A stretch of DNA of 64,000 nucleotides from Verrucosispora sp. NA02020 (lineage in GTDB: Bacteria > Actinomycetota > Actinomycetes > Mycobacteriales > Micromonosporaceae): the NCBI RefSeq assembly GCF_013364215.1, contig NZ_CP054923.1, positions 2,976,001-3,040,000 of the forward strand, in the 5' to 3' direction. Below are positions 8,426 through 17,096 of the stretch, piece after piece. How positions within the stretch are numbered: position 1 is the stretch's first letter; every line of letters begins with the position of its first letter. The translations under genes were made by a program, and so were the position numbers. The notes beneath the pieces were generated by a model that was not told where the DNA came from, did no database searches, and worked only from the letters and a program-made list of their open reading frames with translations.

Positions 8426-8443
8426 TGCTAATTCGATTTAGCA
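8426..8443. promoter_or_regulatory. LacI-family-like operator upstream of the esterase gene
   Basis: TGCTAATTCGATTTAGCA is an 18-bp near-perfect palindrome with a central CG, the layout of LacI/GalR-family operators. It is AT-rich against its surroundings. A -35-like TTGACA lies at 8391-8396. The site is 230 bp upstream of the esterase start, within a 416-bp gap (8257-8672) that has no gene. Confidence 0.55.
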
Positions 8444-8672
8444 CAGGACCAGATCCACAGAGTACCGAAACGGGTCATACCCCCACCGGGCAGTAGCCCA
8501 CGTGGCCCACGAGGAGGCTCTCCATGTCCGACCACCCCGCGCCTCGTCGCGCAGACCCCACCCACCTTCAGCGGCTCCGGCGGCAGTAAGCCGGAGCCGA
8601 GAGCCAGGGTCCGAACACGACCACGAGATCCGAACAGCACCGCGAGAAGCGGTTGTAGAGGAGTGTGCTCAG

Positions 8673-10292
8673 TTGAAGACAGAGACCGGAAAGCGCAGGC
8701 TCAGGCGTACCGTCTCGTTGCTCGCGACCATGTCACTCGGAGTCGGCCTCGTCGTCTCCGCGCCGGCTGCCGCCTCGGCCAAGCCTGCGGCCAAGGAGGG
8801 TGCGACCGTCAAGGCGGACAAGCACTCACCGACCGGATACACGGTCACCTTCGTCTACCGCAACCCGAACGCCACGCAGGTCCGCCTCGCCGGGGACCTG
8901 ACCCTGCTCGACGTGAACACCGGCAACACCCGGTACCAGCCGGAGGAGTGGCAGCCGGGTCGGTACCACGCCGGGGGGACCGAGTTCCTCCGCGACATGA
9001 CCAGGGACAAGAAGGGCAACTGGTCGGTCTCGCTGCCGCTGCACGCGGGCGGCATCAGCTACTGGTACCGGGTCTGGGACCCGACCCAGGGCTGGGAGAA
9101 CAAGCGCATCTGGGACCCAGCCTCGACGAACCCGCGTCCGCCGGGCGAGTCCTCGTTCCGGACCCGGAACAACGACGTCCTCGACGCCGTGTACGTGCCG
9201 TACGCGACCAAGCAGAACGACCCGGTGCTCAAGAGCCGTGCCGAGTACGAGCTGCCGGCCAAGCCCAAGGACCGGGGCACCGTCCGGTACGTCCCGTACA
9301 CCACCATCCTCGGCGACAGCGGTCACTACCTCGGTGTCTACCTGCCGCCCGGTTACAACGCCAAGCGCGCACAGCCGTACAAGGTGGCGTACCTGGCGCA
9401 CGGCATCTTCGGTGACGAGACCGACTTCATGGTGCCGGCGAACGTCCCGAACATCCTGGACAACATGACCGCGAAGGGCGAGATCGAGCCCACCGTGGTC
9501 GTCACCATGGGCAACCACTTCACGGGCACCAGCCTCGGCTTCGCGTCGTACAACCAGACCAACGCCGCCGACAACCTGGTCCAGACGATCCTGCCGCTCA
9601 TCGAGGACCGGTACAACGTCGCCACCGACCGGTCCGGCCGGGCGTACGCCGGGTTCTCGTACGGCGGTATGACCGGCGCCCACGTGATCCGCGGCTACCC
9701 GACCACGTTCGGGTACTACGGTCACTTCTCCGGCAACCCGTCGCTGAGCGCCCAGGACTACGACAACGTCGCGAACGCGGTCGGCGACGACGACCTCCTC
9801 GTGTTCCTCGGCAACGGCGTGTTCGAGGGCAACCTCAACAACCAGAACGCCATCGCCGACAACTTCCGCGCCCGTGGGTACACCGCCCACACCACCCAGG
9901 TCCCGGGTGCGCACGACGGCATGACCGCCAGCCAGCTCTTCACGATCTTCGCCCGCGACCACCTCTGGACGGGTGCCGACACGGTCGGTGACGCCCGTGC
10001 CAAGGTCAAGGCGAAGGCCGCGCCCGCGTCGGTCCCCGCCGGCCGCGCGTTCACCCTCGACGTCGAGGTGCGGGCACAGAAGAAGCACAAGAAGTCGCCG
10101 ACGCCGACCGGCGAGATCACCGTGACCTTCGCCGGCAGCACGCACGTGGTGACGCTGAACAAGGGCAAGGCCGTCGTGAAGCTGCCGACCAGCGGGCTGT
10201 CCGCCGGGTCGTACGCGGTGCACGTCGCCTACTCCGGTGACCGGACCTACGCGCCCACCGCAGAGGTGCACCAGAAGCTGCGGGTGCGCTGA
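8673..10292 (+). CDS. Secreted CE1-type esterase with Ig-like C-terminus
   Basis: A 539-residue secreted protein. It has a signal peptide ending near ASAKPA, an N-terminal E-set/CBM48-like domain (about 45-180, TFVYRNPNATQVRLAG), an esterase-D-like alpha/beta hydrolase domain (about 205-440) with nucleophile Ser329 in GFSYGGM and likely catalytic His414 in PGAHDG, and a C-terminal bacterial Ig-like domain (about 450-539). This order is typical of feruloyl/acetyl-xylan esterases of family CE1. TTG 8673 is chosen because GAGGAG lies 9 nt before it and the signal peptide follows directly. It could remove ester groups from xylan ahead of the GH30 enzyme. Confidence 0.82.
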   Translation: MKTETGKRRLRRTVSLLATMSLGVGLVVSAPAAASAKPAAKEGATVKADKHSPTGYTVTFVYRNPNATQVRLAGDLTLLDVNTGNTRYQPEEWQPGRYHAGGTEFLRDMTRDKKGNWSVSLPLHAGGISYWYRVWDPTQGWENKRIWDPASTNPRPPGESSFRTRNNDVLDAVYVPYATKQNDPVLKSRAEYELPAKPKDRGTVRYVPYTTILGDSGHYLGVYLPPGYNAKRAQPYKVAYLAHGIFGDETDFMVPANVPNILDNMTAKGEIEPTVVVTMGNHFTGTSLGFASYNQTNAADNLVQTILPLIEDRYNVATDRSGRAYAGFSYGGMTGAHVIRGYPTTFGYYGHFSGNPSLSAQDYDNVANAVGDDDLLVFLGNGVFEGNLNNQNAIADNFRARGYTAHTTQVPGAHDGMTASQLFTIFARDHLWTGADTVGDARAKVKAKAAPASVPAGRAFTLDVEVRAQKKHKKSPTPTGEITVTFAGSTHVVTLNKGKAVVKLPTSGLSAGSYAVHVAYSGDRTYAPTAEVHQKLRVR

Positions 10293-10341
10293 CCGATGAA
10301 CACGGTGGGCCGTTGACCTCCCCCGTCTCGGTCCACCCGCA

Positions 10342-10379
10342 CCGGCGGGGCCGCGTCATTCCTGACGCGGCCCCGCCGG
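10342..10379. terminator. Bidirectional terminator
   Basis: A perfect 17-bp stem (CCGGCGGGGCCGCGTCA at 10342-10358 with 10363-10379) and a 4-nt loop lie between the convergent esterase and histidine kinase genes. The right arm lies inside the last codons of the kinase gene. Confidence 0.9.
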
Positions 10380-12173
10380 GGTGTCCGGCAACCGGACGGT
10401 GAACAGGCTGCCCTCGCCCAGGGTGCTCTGCACGTCGATGGTGCCGCCGTGTGCCTTCACGAGATGCTGGGTGATCGGCAGACCCAGGCCGCTGCCACCG
10501 GTCGCCCGGGTACGCGAGCCGTCCGCCCGCCAGAACCGGTCGAAGATCTTCGGCAGGTGCTCGGCCGCGATGCCCACCCCGGTGTCCCGTACGGTGATCG
10601 TGGTGTCCTGCGCGGCGACGGTGACCGACCCCCCGGGCGGGGTGTAGCGGATCGCGTTCGAGACCAGGTTGCCGACGATCTGCCGCAGCCGTACCGCGTC
10701 GGCCGGCAACACGGGGTCCTCATCGATCTGCACGGTCAGCGCGATCCCGGCCGCCTGGGCCGTGCCCCGATGACTGTCCACCACCTGCGTGACCACGTCC
10801 CGCACGTAGGTCGGCTCGGGATGGATCCGCAGCGTGCCCGCGTCGGCGGCGGCCAGGTCGGCGAGGTCGTCGATGATGTGCTGGAGCAGCACCGCCTCCT
10901 CGTGCAGCAGGTCGAGCAGTTGGGCGTCGGTCGGCGCGAGATCGTCCTGGGCCGCCTCCAGCCAACTGCGGATGTTGGTCAGCGGCGTACGCAGTTCGTG
11001 CGCGACGTCGCTGACCATGGCGCGTCGCTGCGCCTCGGCGCGGTCCCGACGGTGGGTCGAGTCGTTCAGCGCCCGGGCCAGCCGGCCGATCTCGTCCGGG
11101 GCGGAGACCGGGGCCGGCTGCTGCCGGTCGACGGCGTCGGTGAGTGTCCGCAACGGACGGACCAGCCGGCGGCCGACCAGGACCGTGACGATGATGGTGG
11201 CCACCAGCACCGCGCCGGTGACCGTGACGATGCGGACGGTGTTCTCGCCGGAGAGCGTGAAGGTGGTCTGGTCGGCGCCGCTGTCCGGGGCGGTGATGAA
11301 CAGCAGCACGGCCGGGGCCACGTGCGGCTGGAGCATGCTCCGCCGCGACTGTTCCACGCACTCGCTGATCAGGGCCGCTTCGTCTGCGTCCACGTCGACC
11401 CGGAAGGTCTCCCGGGGGGCGGGACGGACGCTGCGCTCGTCGACGGAGATGTTGATCAGGTACGCGCTGAAGTCGGGCAGGATCTCCAGTCCCTCGTCGT
11501 CGGCCAGGTCGAGGCACTTCCCTGCCAGCTGCCCCAGGGACCGCAGCGCCTTCTCCTCGGCCTGGCCGGCCGTCTCGGGCTTCGCCTCGCATCGATCTGC
11601 CGACCCGCGCGGATCCGGCGTGGTCAGCACGACGGTGAACCGCCCGTCGGGCAGCGGCTTGATCTCTCCGTCCAGGCGACTCCCCCGCAGGCACCTCAAC
11701 TGTTCCTCGGCCTTCGCGAGCAGTTCGTCGCTGACGTCGTCCGGCACCCGGAACGGGCCGACCGCCCGAGGGTCGATGCGGTCGGTGCCGCCGGTGAGGC
11801 CGAGGTCCAGGTTCAGCGGGTCGACCACGGCGGCCGGGCGGGCGGCGTCCAGCGAGGGGCCGTCTAGCGTGTCGGCCACGATCGTCCGGTCGTCGGTCAT
11901 CAGCGTGATCCGCCGGTCCAGTCCGGCGGCCCGCTGCTCGATGAGCGGCGACACCGCGGACCAGTCCGGGTGGGTGGCCGCGTACTCGATCAGCTCGTTG
12001 TAGACCTCGGTGTTCTCGGCGAGTGAGCGACCCTGCTCCTGGCTGATCGCCCGGGTCGCGGTCCGGGTGGCCAGCCAGGCGGTGGAGGTGATCGCGGCGA
12101 TCGCGATCAGCACCGAGGTGACCAGCAACCGGGTCACCAGACTGTGCCGGATCGGCACCCGCCGGGTGCTCAC
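10356..12173 (-). CDS. Sensor histidine kinase (BaeS-like)
   Basis: A 605-residue membrane sensor kinase. It has an N-terminal membrane segment (about 13-33), a large extracellular sensor region (about 40-305) with several cysteines, a second membrane segment (about 312-332), a HAMP linker, HisKA with His392 in DVAHELRTPL, and HATPase_c with N box NLVSNAIRYT, G1 DTGVGI, F box FDRFWRAD and G2 GGSGLGL. Its GTG start overlaps the regulator stop (GTGA), so the pair is translationally coupled. The divergent adaptor/ABC exporter is the likely target operon, suggesting sensing of an envelope-active compound. The final codons form one arm of the terminator. Confidence 0.92.
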   Translation of the reverse strand: MSTRRVPIRHSLVTRLLVTSVLIAIAAITSTAWLATRTATRAISQEQGRSLAENTEVYNELIEYAATHPDWSAVSPLIEQRAAGLDRRITLMTDDRTIVADTLDGPSLDAARPAAVVDPLNLDLGLTGGTDRIDPRAVGPFRVPDDVSDELLAKAEEQLRCLRGSRLDGEIKPLPDGRFTVVLTTPDPRGSADRCEAKPETAGQAEEKALRSLGQLAGKCLDLADDEGLEILPDFSAYLINISVDERSVRPAPRETFRVDVDADEAALISECVEQSRRSMLQPHVAPAVLLFITAPDSGADQTTFTLSGENTVRIVTVTGAVLVATIIVTVLVGRRLVRPLRTLTDAVDRQQPAPVSAPDEIGRLARALNDSTHRRDRAEAQRRAMVSDVAHELRTPLTNIRSWLEAAQDDLAPTDAQLLDLLHEEAVLLQHIIDDLADLAAADAGTLRIHPEPTYVRDVVTQVVDSHRGTAQAAGIALTVQIDEDPVLPADAVRLRQIVGNLVSNAIRYTPPGGSVTVAAQDTTITVRDTGVGIAAEHLPKIFDRFWRADGSRTRATGGSGLGLPITQHLVKAHGGTIDVQSTLGEGSLFTVRLPDTPAGPRQE

Positions 12174-12877
12174 CGGGATGTCGCCGAAGCGCCGGCCAGC
12201 TTGTAGCCGACCCCGAAGACGGTCACCAACCAGACCGGCCGCTGCGGATCGCGTTCTATCTTGCGACGCAGGTTCATCACGTGGACGTCGATGGTCCGCT
12301 CGGTCGAGCTGCGGTCGAGCCCCCGCGTGTGGTGCAGCAGTTGGCCTCGGGTGAAGACCCGGTTCGGCTGCTTCACCATCGCCACCAGGATGGCGAACTC
12401 ACCCCGGGTGCAGGCGACCCGGACGCCGTCCACGGTCACCTGGTGCCCGGTCGGGTCGATCTCGATCGGTCCGACCCGCAGCAGCCCGGCCCCGGCGGGC
12501 GACGGTGTGCCGGGTCTCGCCCGCCGCAGCAGGGTCCGCACCCGGGCCATCAGTTCCCGGGGGCTGTACGGCTTGGTCAGGTAGTCGTCGGCGCCCAGGT
12601 CCAGTCCGGTCAGCAGGTCGTCCTCGGAGGACCGGGCGGTCAGCATCAACACCAGCACGTCGGACTCCCCGCGCAGGGTCTTGCACACCTGGAGACCGTC
12701 CATCTCCGGCATCATCACGTCCAGCACCAGCAGGTCGGGGCGGAGTCGGCGAGCCGTCTCCAGCGCCGCCCGACCGTCGTGCACCACCACGGCCTCGTGC
12801 CCCTCGGCGGTCAGATAGCGGCGGACCACCTCGGCCTGGCGAGGATCGTCATCGGCGACCAGCACCTGTGCACACAT
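12170..12877 (-). CDS. OmpR/PhoB-family response regulator
   Basis: A 235-residue regulator with a receiver domain (residues 4-117; acidic pocket ADDD, phospho-acceptor Asp53 in VLDVMMPEMDG, conserved Lys in LTKPYSP) and a C-terminal winged-helix DNA-binding domain (about 135-230, with TRGEF and DVHVMNLRRKI). ATG 12877 gives the standard N-terminus; the longer frame upstream is antisense to the divergent gene. It is transcribed first in the regulator-kinase pair. The 90-bp divergent region to the adaptor gene holds a CCTGACAGG palindrome (12926-12934) that may be its binding site. Confidence 0.92.
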   Translation of the reverse strand: MCAQVLVADDDPRQAEVVRRYLTAEGHEAVVVHDGRAALETARRLRPDLLVLDVMMPEMDGLQVCKTLRGESDVLVLMLTARSSEDDLLTGLDLGADDYLTKPYSPRELMARVRTLLRRARPGTPSPAGAGLLRVGPIEIDPTGHQVTVDGVRVACTRGEFAILVAMVKQPNRVFTRGQLLHHTRGLDRSSTERTIDVHVMNLRRKIERDPQRPVWLVTVFGVGYKLAGASATSR

Positions 12878-12967
12878 GGCGGCGATGATAGGACTGGATT
12901 CCCGACGACAGGGCTCCGGCGGCGATACCTGACAGGTTTCTAACGACCGCTGGACACCCTCGTCGGC

Positions 12968-14191
12968 ATGGATCCGAAGCAGGACGCCCCGACCGAGTTC
13001 ATACCGCGTGTACCCGATCCGCCCGTACGGCGACGTGGTGTGCGGTGGATCGCCGTGGCGCTCGTGGTGGCGGTGCTGACGGTGGGTACCGGGATCGTGG
13101 TGACCCGGCACCGGGCCGACGCACAGCCGGCGTCGAGGGAAACCGACGTGGTCGCGACCACGCCGATCGCGCGCCGTGACCTGTCGACCACCCGGACGCT
13201 GCCCGGAAGCATCGGGTACGGCCCGACGCGCCCGCTGGCCGGACACCTGACCGCGACGGTCACCTGGTTGCCGAAGGCCGGCACCACGGTCAAGCGGGGT
13301 GGGCAACTGTTCCGGGCCGACGACCGGCCGGTGGTGCTCTTCTACGGCAGCATCCCGATGTACCGGGACATCGCCGGCACGAACCTGGTCGGCCGGGACG
13401 TCCGGGTGATCGCCGACAACCTCCGTGCGCTCGGTTACCCGATCGGCTGGCAGCCGTCGCCCGGCGAGCAGGTGACGCCGCAGCCGCCGACCCGCAACGC
13501 CGCCGACGATGACGACGACGAGCCGGCGGCGGCAGCGGAATCCCCGGCAGCACCGCAGCGGGTACGCAGCGGCGAGGGCGTCCTCACGCCGGCACTGGTC
13601 GCGGCGATCAAGCGCTGGCAGACCGACCTCGGTGTGCCGGCGACCGGCACGATCCCGGTCGGACACGTCGAGGTGGCCAGCGGGGCGGTCCGGGTGGACT
13701 CGGTGACCGCCCAACCCGGTGACCCGGCGGAGACGCCACTGATGTCGGTGACCTCGGTCCGCAAGGTGATCACGGTCGGTGCCGAACTCACCGACGCCGC
13801 CGCCATCAAGCGTGGGGACCGGATCCGGGTGGGCCTGCCCGACGACCGTGAGGTCCCCGCCCGGGTCGTCTCCGTCGGCCGTGATCTCGTCGCCAGCGAC
13901 AGCGGCATCGCGAACGGCCCGGCGCTGCTCACCGTGACGGTGGCCGTCGACAAGCCGCAGAGCATCGCCGACCTCGACTCCGGTGAGGTGCAGGTGCACT
14001 TCACCGGTCGTACCGCCGTCGACGTGCTGGTCGCACCGGTCGAGGCGCTGGTGGCGTTGCGCGAGGGCGGTTACGCGGTGCAGGGACCAGGCGGGCTGGT
14101 CGCGGTCCGCACCGGCATGTTCGCCGACGGCTGGGTCGAGATCACCGGCGACGGACTGACCGAGGGCACCGAGGTGGTGGTGCCCTCGTGA
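12968..14191 (+). CDS. Membrane fusion (adaptor) protein with peptidoglycan-binding domain
   Basis: A 407-residue periplasmic adaptor-type protein. It has a basic cytosolic start, one membrane anchor (about 26-46), a lipoyl/barrel-sandwich part ([21 protein letters not shown]), a peptidoglycan-binding-like insert (about 125-230, with [15 protein letters not shown]), an Asp/Glu-rich linker near 170, and a HlyD/MFP beta-barrel C-terminus. In Gram-positive bacteria such proteins partner MacB-like exporters. Its stop overlaps the ATPase start (GTGA), placing it first in a three-gene exporter operon divergent from the two-component system that probably controls it. No strong ribosome-binding site precedes ATG 12968. 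Confidence 0.85.
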   Translation: MDPKQDAPTEFIPRVPDPPVRRRGVRWIAVALVVAVLTVGTGIVVTRHRADAQPASRETDVVATTPIARRDLSTTRTLPGSIGYGPTRPLAGHLTATVTWLPKAGTTVKRGGQLFRADDRPVVLFYGSIPMYRDIAGTNLVGRDVRVIADNLRALGYPIGWQPSPGEQVTPQPPTRNAADDDDDEPAAAAESPAAPQRVRSGEGVLTPALVAAIKRWQTDLGVPATGTIPVGHVEVASGAVRVDSVTAQPGDPAETPLMSVTSVRKVITVGAELTDAAAIKRGDRIRVGLPDDREVPARVVSVGRDLVASDSGIANGPALLTVTVAVDKPQSIADLDSGEVQVHFTGRTAVDVLVAPVEALVALREGGYAVQGPGGLVAVRTGMFADGWVEITGDGLTEGTEVVVPS

Positions 14192-15003
14192 CCGGACCCG
14201 TGCTCTCGGTGCGTCACGCGTCCATGGTCTATCCCGGCGGGGTCACCGCGCTGGCCGACGTGAGCCTGGACGTCGCCGCCGGGGAACTGGTCGCCGTCGT
14301 CGGGCCGTCCGGATCGGGCAAGTCGACCCTGCTCAACATCATCGGCACGTTGGACCGCCCCACCTCGGGCACCGTCCACATCGCCGGCCAGGACGTCGCC
14401 ACGCTCGGCGACCGGCGGCTGTCCGCGCTGCGGGCCCGGGAGATCGGCTTCGTCTTCCAGCAGTTCCACCTCGCCGACGGGCTCAGTGCCGTCGACAACG
14501 TCGCCACCGGCCTGCTCTACGCCGGGGTGCCACGACGGCAACGGCGGGAGCACGCCCTGCGCGCCCTGGCCCGGGTCGGTCTGGCGCACCGCACCGGGCA
14601 CCGCCCGGGGCAGTTGTCCGGTGGCGAGAAGCAGCGCGTCGCGATCGCCCGCGCCCTGGCCAACCAACCGTCGCTGGTCCTGGCCGACGAACCCACCGGC
14701 GCACTCGACACCGCCACCGGTCAGTCCGTGCTGCGGCTGCTGCGTCGGCTCCACGAGGAAGGCACCACCATCGTGCTGATCACCCATGACCGAGGCATCG
14801 CCGCGTCACTGCCCCGGCAGATCGAGATCCGCGACGGACGACTGATCCGCGACGACACGCACCCGTCGCCCGTCCCGGCGCTGGCCGTGGAGTCGGCTCC
14901 CGCCGTGGAGTCGGTCAGCTCGGCGCGCACCGTGGAGTCGGGCGGCCTGGCGCGTGCCGTGGAGTCGGGCGACCCGGCCGGCGATGCGGTGTCGGACCGG
15001 TGA
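14188..15003 (+). CDS. ABC transporter ATPase (MacB/LolD type)
   Basis: A 271-residue ATPase of the MacB/LolD class. Walker [10 protein letters not shown] is at about residue 45, the Q-loop at VFQQFH, signature [15 protein letters not shown] at about 148, Walker [10 protein letters not shown], and the H-loop at LITHD. The C-terminus carries an unusual 45-residue tail made of imperfect repeats of VESxxxARxVESG, encoded by four copies of CGTGGAGTCGG (14886, 14904, 14930, 14958). The start overlaps the adaptor gene and the stop overlaps the permease start (GTGA). It should energise export by the downstream permease. Confidence 0.92.
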   Translation: MTGPVLSVRHASMVYPGGVTALADVSLDVAAGELVAVVGPSGSGKSTLLNIIGTLDRPTSGTVHIAGQDVATLGDRRLSALRAREIGFVFQQFHLADGLSAVDNVATGLLYAGVPRRQRREHALRALARVGLAHRTGHRPGQLSGGEKQRVAIARALANQPSLVLADEPTGALDTATGQSVLRLLRRLHEEGTTIVLITHDRGIAASLPRQIEIRDGRLIRDDTHPSPVPALAVESAPAVESVSSARTVESGGLARAVESGDPAGDAVSDR

Positions 15004-16217
15004 CCGGGCCGATCGACCGGGCACCACGACCGGCCCGGCTGGCCGTATCGGACCTGCTCTCGCTCGGGCTGACCGGCCTGCGAGCCCGCCCGCTGCGGGC
15101 GGTGCTGTCGGCGCTGGGGATCGCGATCGGCATCGCCACGATGATCGTGGTCACCGGCATCCCGGCCGCCGGCCAGGCCGCGCTGCTGGCCGAGTTGACC
15201 GCGCTCGGCACGAACTCCCTCCAGGCGGTGGCGGCACCGGATCGTGATCCGCCGACCAAGCTGCCGGAATCCGCCGTGGTGATGGTGCAGCGGATCGGCC
15301 CGGTCACGGCGGCCAGCGCGGTCGGCAACACCCGCACCGTGGTACGCCGCAACGACCTCCTCGATCCCACCGACGGCTCCGGCCTCACCGTGCTGGCCGC
15401 CCGCCTCGACCTGTTGCCCACCATCAACGCACGGATCAGCGTCGGCAGCTGGCTGAACCCGGCCACGGCGGAGTTTCCCACCGTCGTACTCGGTTCGGTG
15501 GCCGCCACCCGACTCGGCATCGCCGACCTGCCCGCCGGACAACCCGCGCCCCAGGTGACGATCGCGGACCGGCGGTTCACCGTGGTCGGCATCCTGGCCG
15601 AGACCCCGCTCTCCCCCGACATCGACCGGTCGGTGCTGGTCGGGTGGCCGGCGGCCCGCAGCGAACTGCGGTTCGACGGCCACCCGACGGTGATCTACAT
15701 CCGTTGCGAGGAGTCGCAACTGGAGGCGGTACGCGGTGTCCTGGCGGAGACGATCTCGCCGGAGCGTCCCGGCCAGGTGGTGGTGAGCCGCCCCTCCGAC
15801 GCGTTGGCCGCGAAACGGGCCACCGAGGGCAACTTCTCCGTGCTCTTCCTGGCGCTGGCTGCGGTCGCCCTGCTGGTCGGAGGCATCGGGGTGGCCAACA
15901 CGATGGTCGTCTCGGTCCTCGAACGGCGTGCCGAGATCGGCCTGCGACGGGCACTCGGGGCGACCCGGGGACAGATCCGGGGCCAGTTCCTGACCGAGTC
16001 GACGGTGCTGGCGGCACTCGGCGGTCTGGTCGGCACGGCGGTGGGACTGCTCGCCACCGTCGGATACGCGGCCTGGCAGGGATGGCCGCTGGTGCTGCCC
16101 GGCCAGGCGGCGGTCCTCGGGGTCGGCGGTGCCGTGGTGATCGGGGTGCTCGCCGGTGTCTACCCCTGCGTACGCGCGGCCCGGCTACCTCCGACGCAGG
16201 CCCTCGCCGCCGCCTGA
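15000..16217 (+). CDS. ABC transporter permease (MacB/FtsX family)
   Basis: A 405-residue MacB-like permease. It has one N-terminal membrane helix (about 32-54), an extracellular MacB periplasmic core domain (about 60-275), and three C-terminal helices (about 285-310, 335-360, 370-395) with the conserved [31 protein letters not shown] junction. GTG 15000 overlaps the ATPase stop. With the adaptor and ATPase it completes a tripartite efflux system of the kind linked to antimicrobial or signal-peptide export. The cognate two-component system lies upstream. Confidence 0.9.
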   Translation: MTGPIDRAPRPARLAVSDLLSLGLTGLRARPLRAVLSALGIAIGIATMIVVTGIPAAGQAALLAELTALGTNSLQAVAAPDRDPPTKLPESAVVMVQRIGPVTAASAVGNTRTVVRRNDLLDPTDGSGLTVLAARLDLLPTINARISVGSWLNPATAEFPTVVLGSVAATRLGIADLPAGQPAPQVTIADRRFTVVGILAETPLSPDIDRSVLVGWPAARSELRFDGHPTVIYIRCEESQLEAVRGVLAETISPERPGQVVVSRPSDALAAKRATEGNFSVLFLALAAVALLVGGIGVANTMVVSVLERRAEIGLRRALGATRGQIRGQFLTESTVLAALGGLVGTAVGLLATVGYAAWQGWPLVLPGQAAVLGVGGAVVIGVLAGVYPCVRAARLPPTQALAAA

Positions 16218-16284
16218 CCCCACCGGCCAGCACAGACGAAAGGGCGCGGCGACCGGTGCTCCGGCCGCCGCGCCCTGCTGTGCG

Positions 16285-16340
16285 TGTAAGGAGGGGTCCC
16301 TTCCTAACGCCTCGTGTATAGGAAGGGACCCCTCCTTACA
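16285..16340. repeat. Micromonospora-type long palindromic repeat, copy B
   Basis: A perfect 20-bp inverted repeat (TGTAAGGAGGGGTCCCTTCC at 16285-16304, complement at 16321-16340) with a 16-nt loop containing TAACGCCTCGTGTATA. It lies between convergent genes and probably terminates both. It is the same family as the repeats at 4322 and 57774. Confidence 0.9.
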
Positions 16341-16365
16341 TTCTCGCCGCGCTCGTCGGGCGGCG

Positions 16366-16947
16366 TCAGTTCTGCGCGGCGGCGACCTTGCGCTCGCACT
16401 CGGGTGCGAACTCCAGGCCCATGCTGATCGAGCGGGAGTGGTTCTGGTCCCCGCCGAAGGCGAGCGAGATGCCGTCCTCGGAGACCTCCACGTACTTGAC
16501 GCCCTTGTCCTTCAGGCACTTCACGACGGCGACCGCGAAGTCCCGGGCCTCCGGGTTGGCCGGGTCCTTCTCCCACGGCGGCAGCGGATAGAACTTCGGC
16601 TCACAGATCCGGTTCGCCGCCTCGTACGCCTCCGCCTCCTTGGCGTTGGTCTCGCCGGACGGTCGGCCGGGGTGCCCGGCCGTCAACTTCTCCGGGACAC
16701 CCTGCTGCTTCAGGCACTTGCGGTACGGCCCGAGCAACGCCTCGTACTCCTCCGACGTGGTGTCGAGCCGCTCGCGCGGACGTTCCTCCTTCGGCTGCGC
16801 CGAACCGGTCCGTTCCGGCTCCGGGGTGGCCAACGAGGCCACCTGTCCGCTGCCGTCGTCCGTTTTCTTCTCGTCGGCCGTCGCCCCGCAGGCCGACAGC
16901 GCGATCAGCATGACGGCACCCATCAACAGCGTCCGACTCCTGCGCAT
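16366..16947 (-). CDS. Secreted lipoprotein, unknown function
   Basis: A 193-residue lipoprotein: MRRSR charged start, a hydrophobic stretch, lipobox LSAC (Cys20), then a low-complexity Asp/Lys/Pro/Glu linker to about residue 60. The globular part contains four spaced cysteines (KCLKQQ, RICEP, KCLKDKG, PECER) in two similar CLK-type repeats. This pattern is common in small actinobacterial lipoproteins of unknown role. ATG 16947 starts the signal peptide. It lies downstream of the CotH operon on the same strand after a 150-bp gap, so it may or may not be co-transcribed. Confidence 0.75.
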   Translation of the reverse strand: MRRSRTLLMGAVMLIALSACGATADEKKTDDGSGQVASLATPEPERTGSAQPKEERPRERLDTTSEEYEALLGPYRKCLKQQGVPEKLTAGHPGRPSGETNAKEAEAYEAANRICEPKFYPLPPWEKDPANPEARDFAVAVVKCLKDKGVKYVEVSEDGISLAFGGDQNHSRSISMGLEFAPECERKVAAAQN

Positions 16948-17096
16948 GACAACGCCTTTCGTCCGATCGGACCGGGACGTTCCCGGGCCACTGCGGCCGG
17001 TTCTCGGCCCGGCCGCAGCCAGCCTCCCGATCGGACGTGAGGAACATGTCAGGTCGGCGGGCCCCCCGCCGGACATCGACGGAGGGCCATGACAAC

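Noticed and set aside
8826..10271. Minus-strand frame opposite the esterase
   Set aside because: Antisense shadow; the esterase has signal peptide, nucleophile and His motifs.
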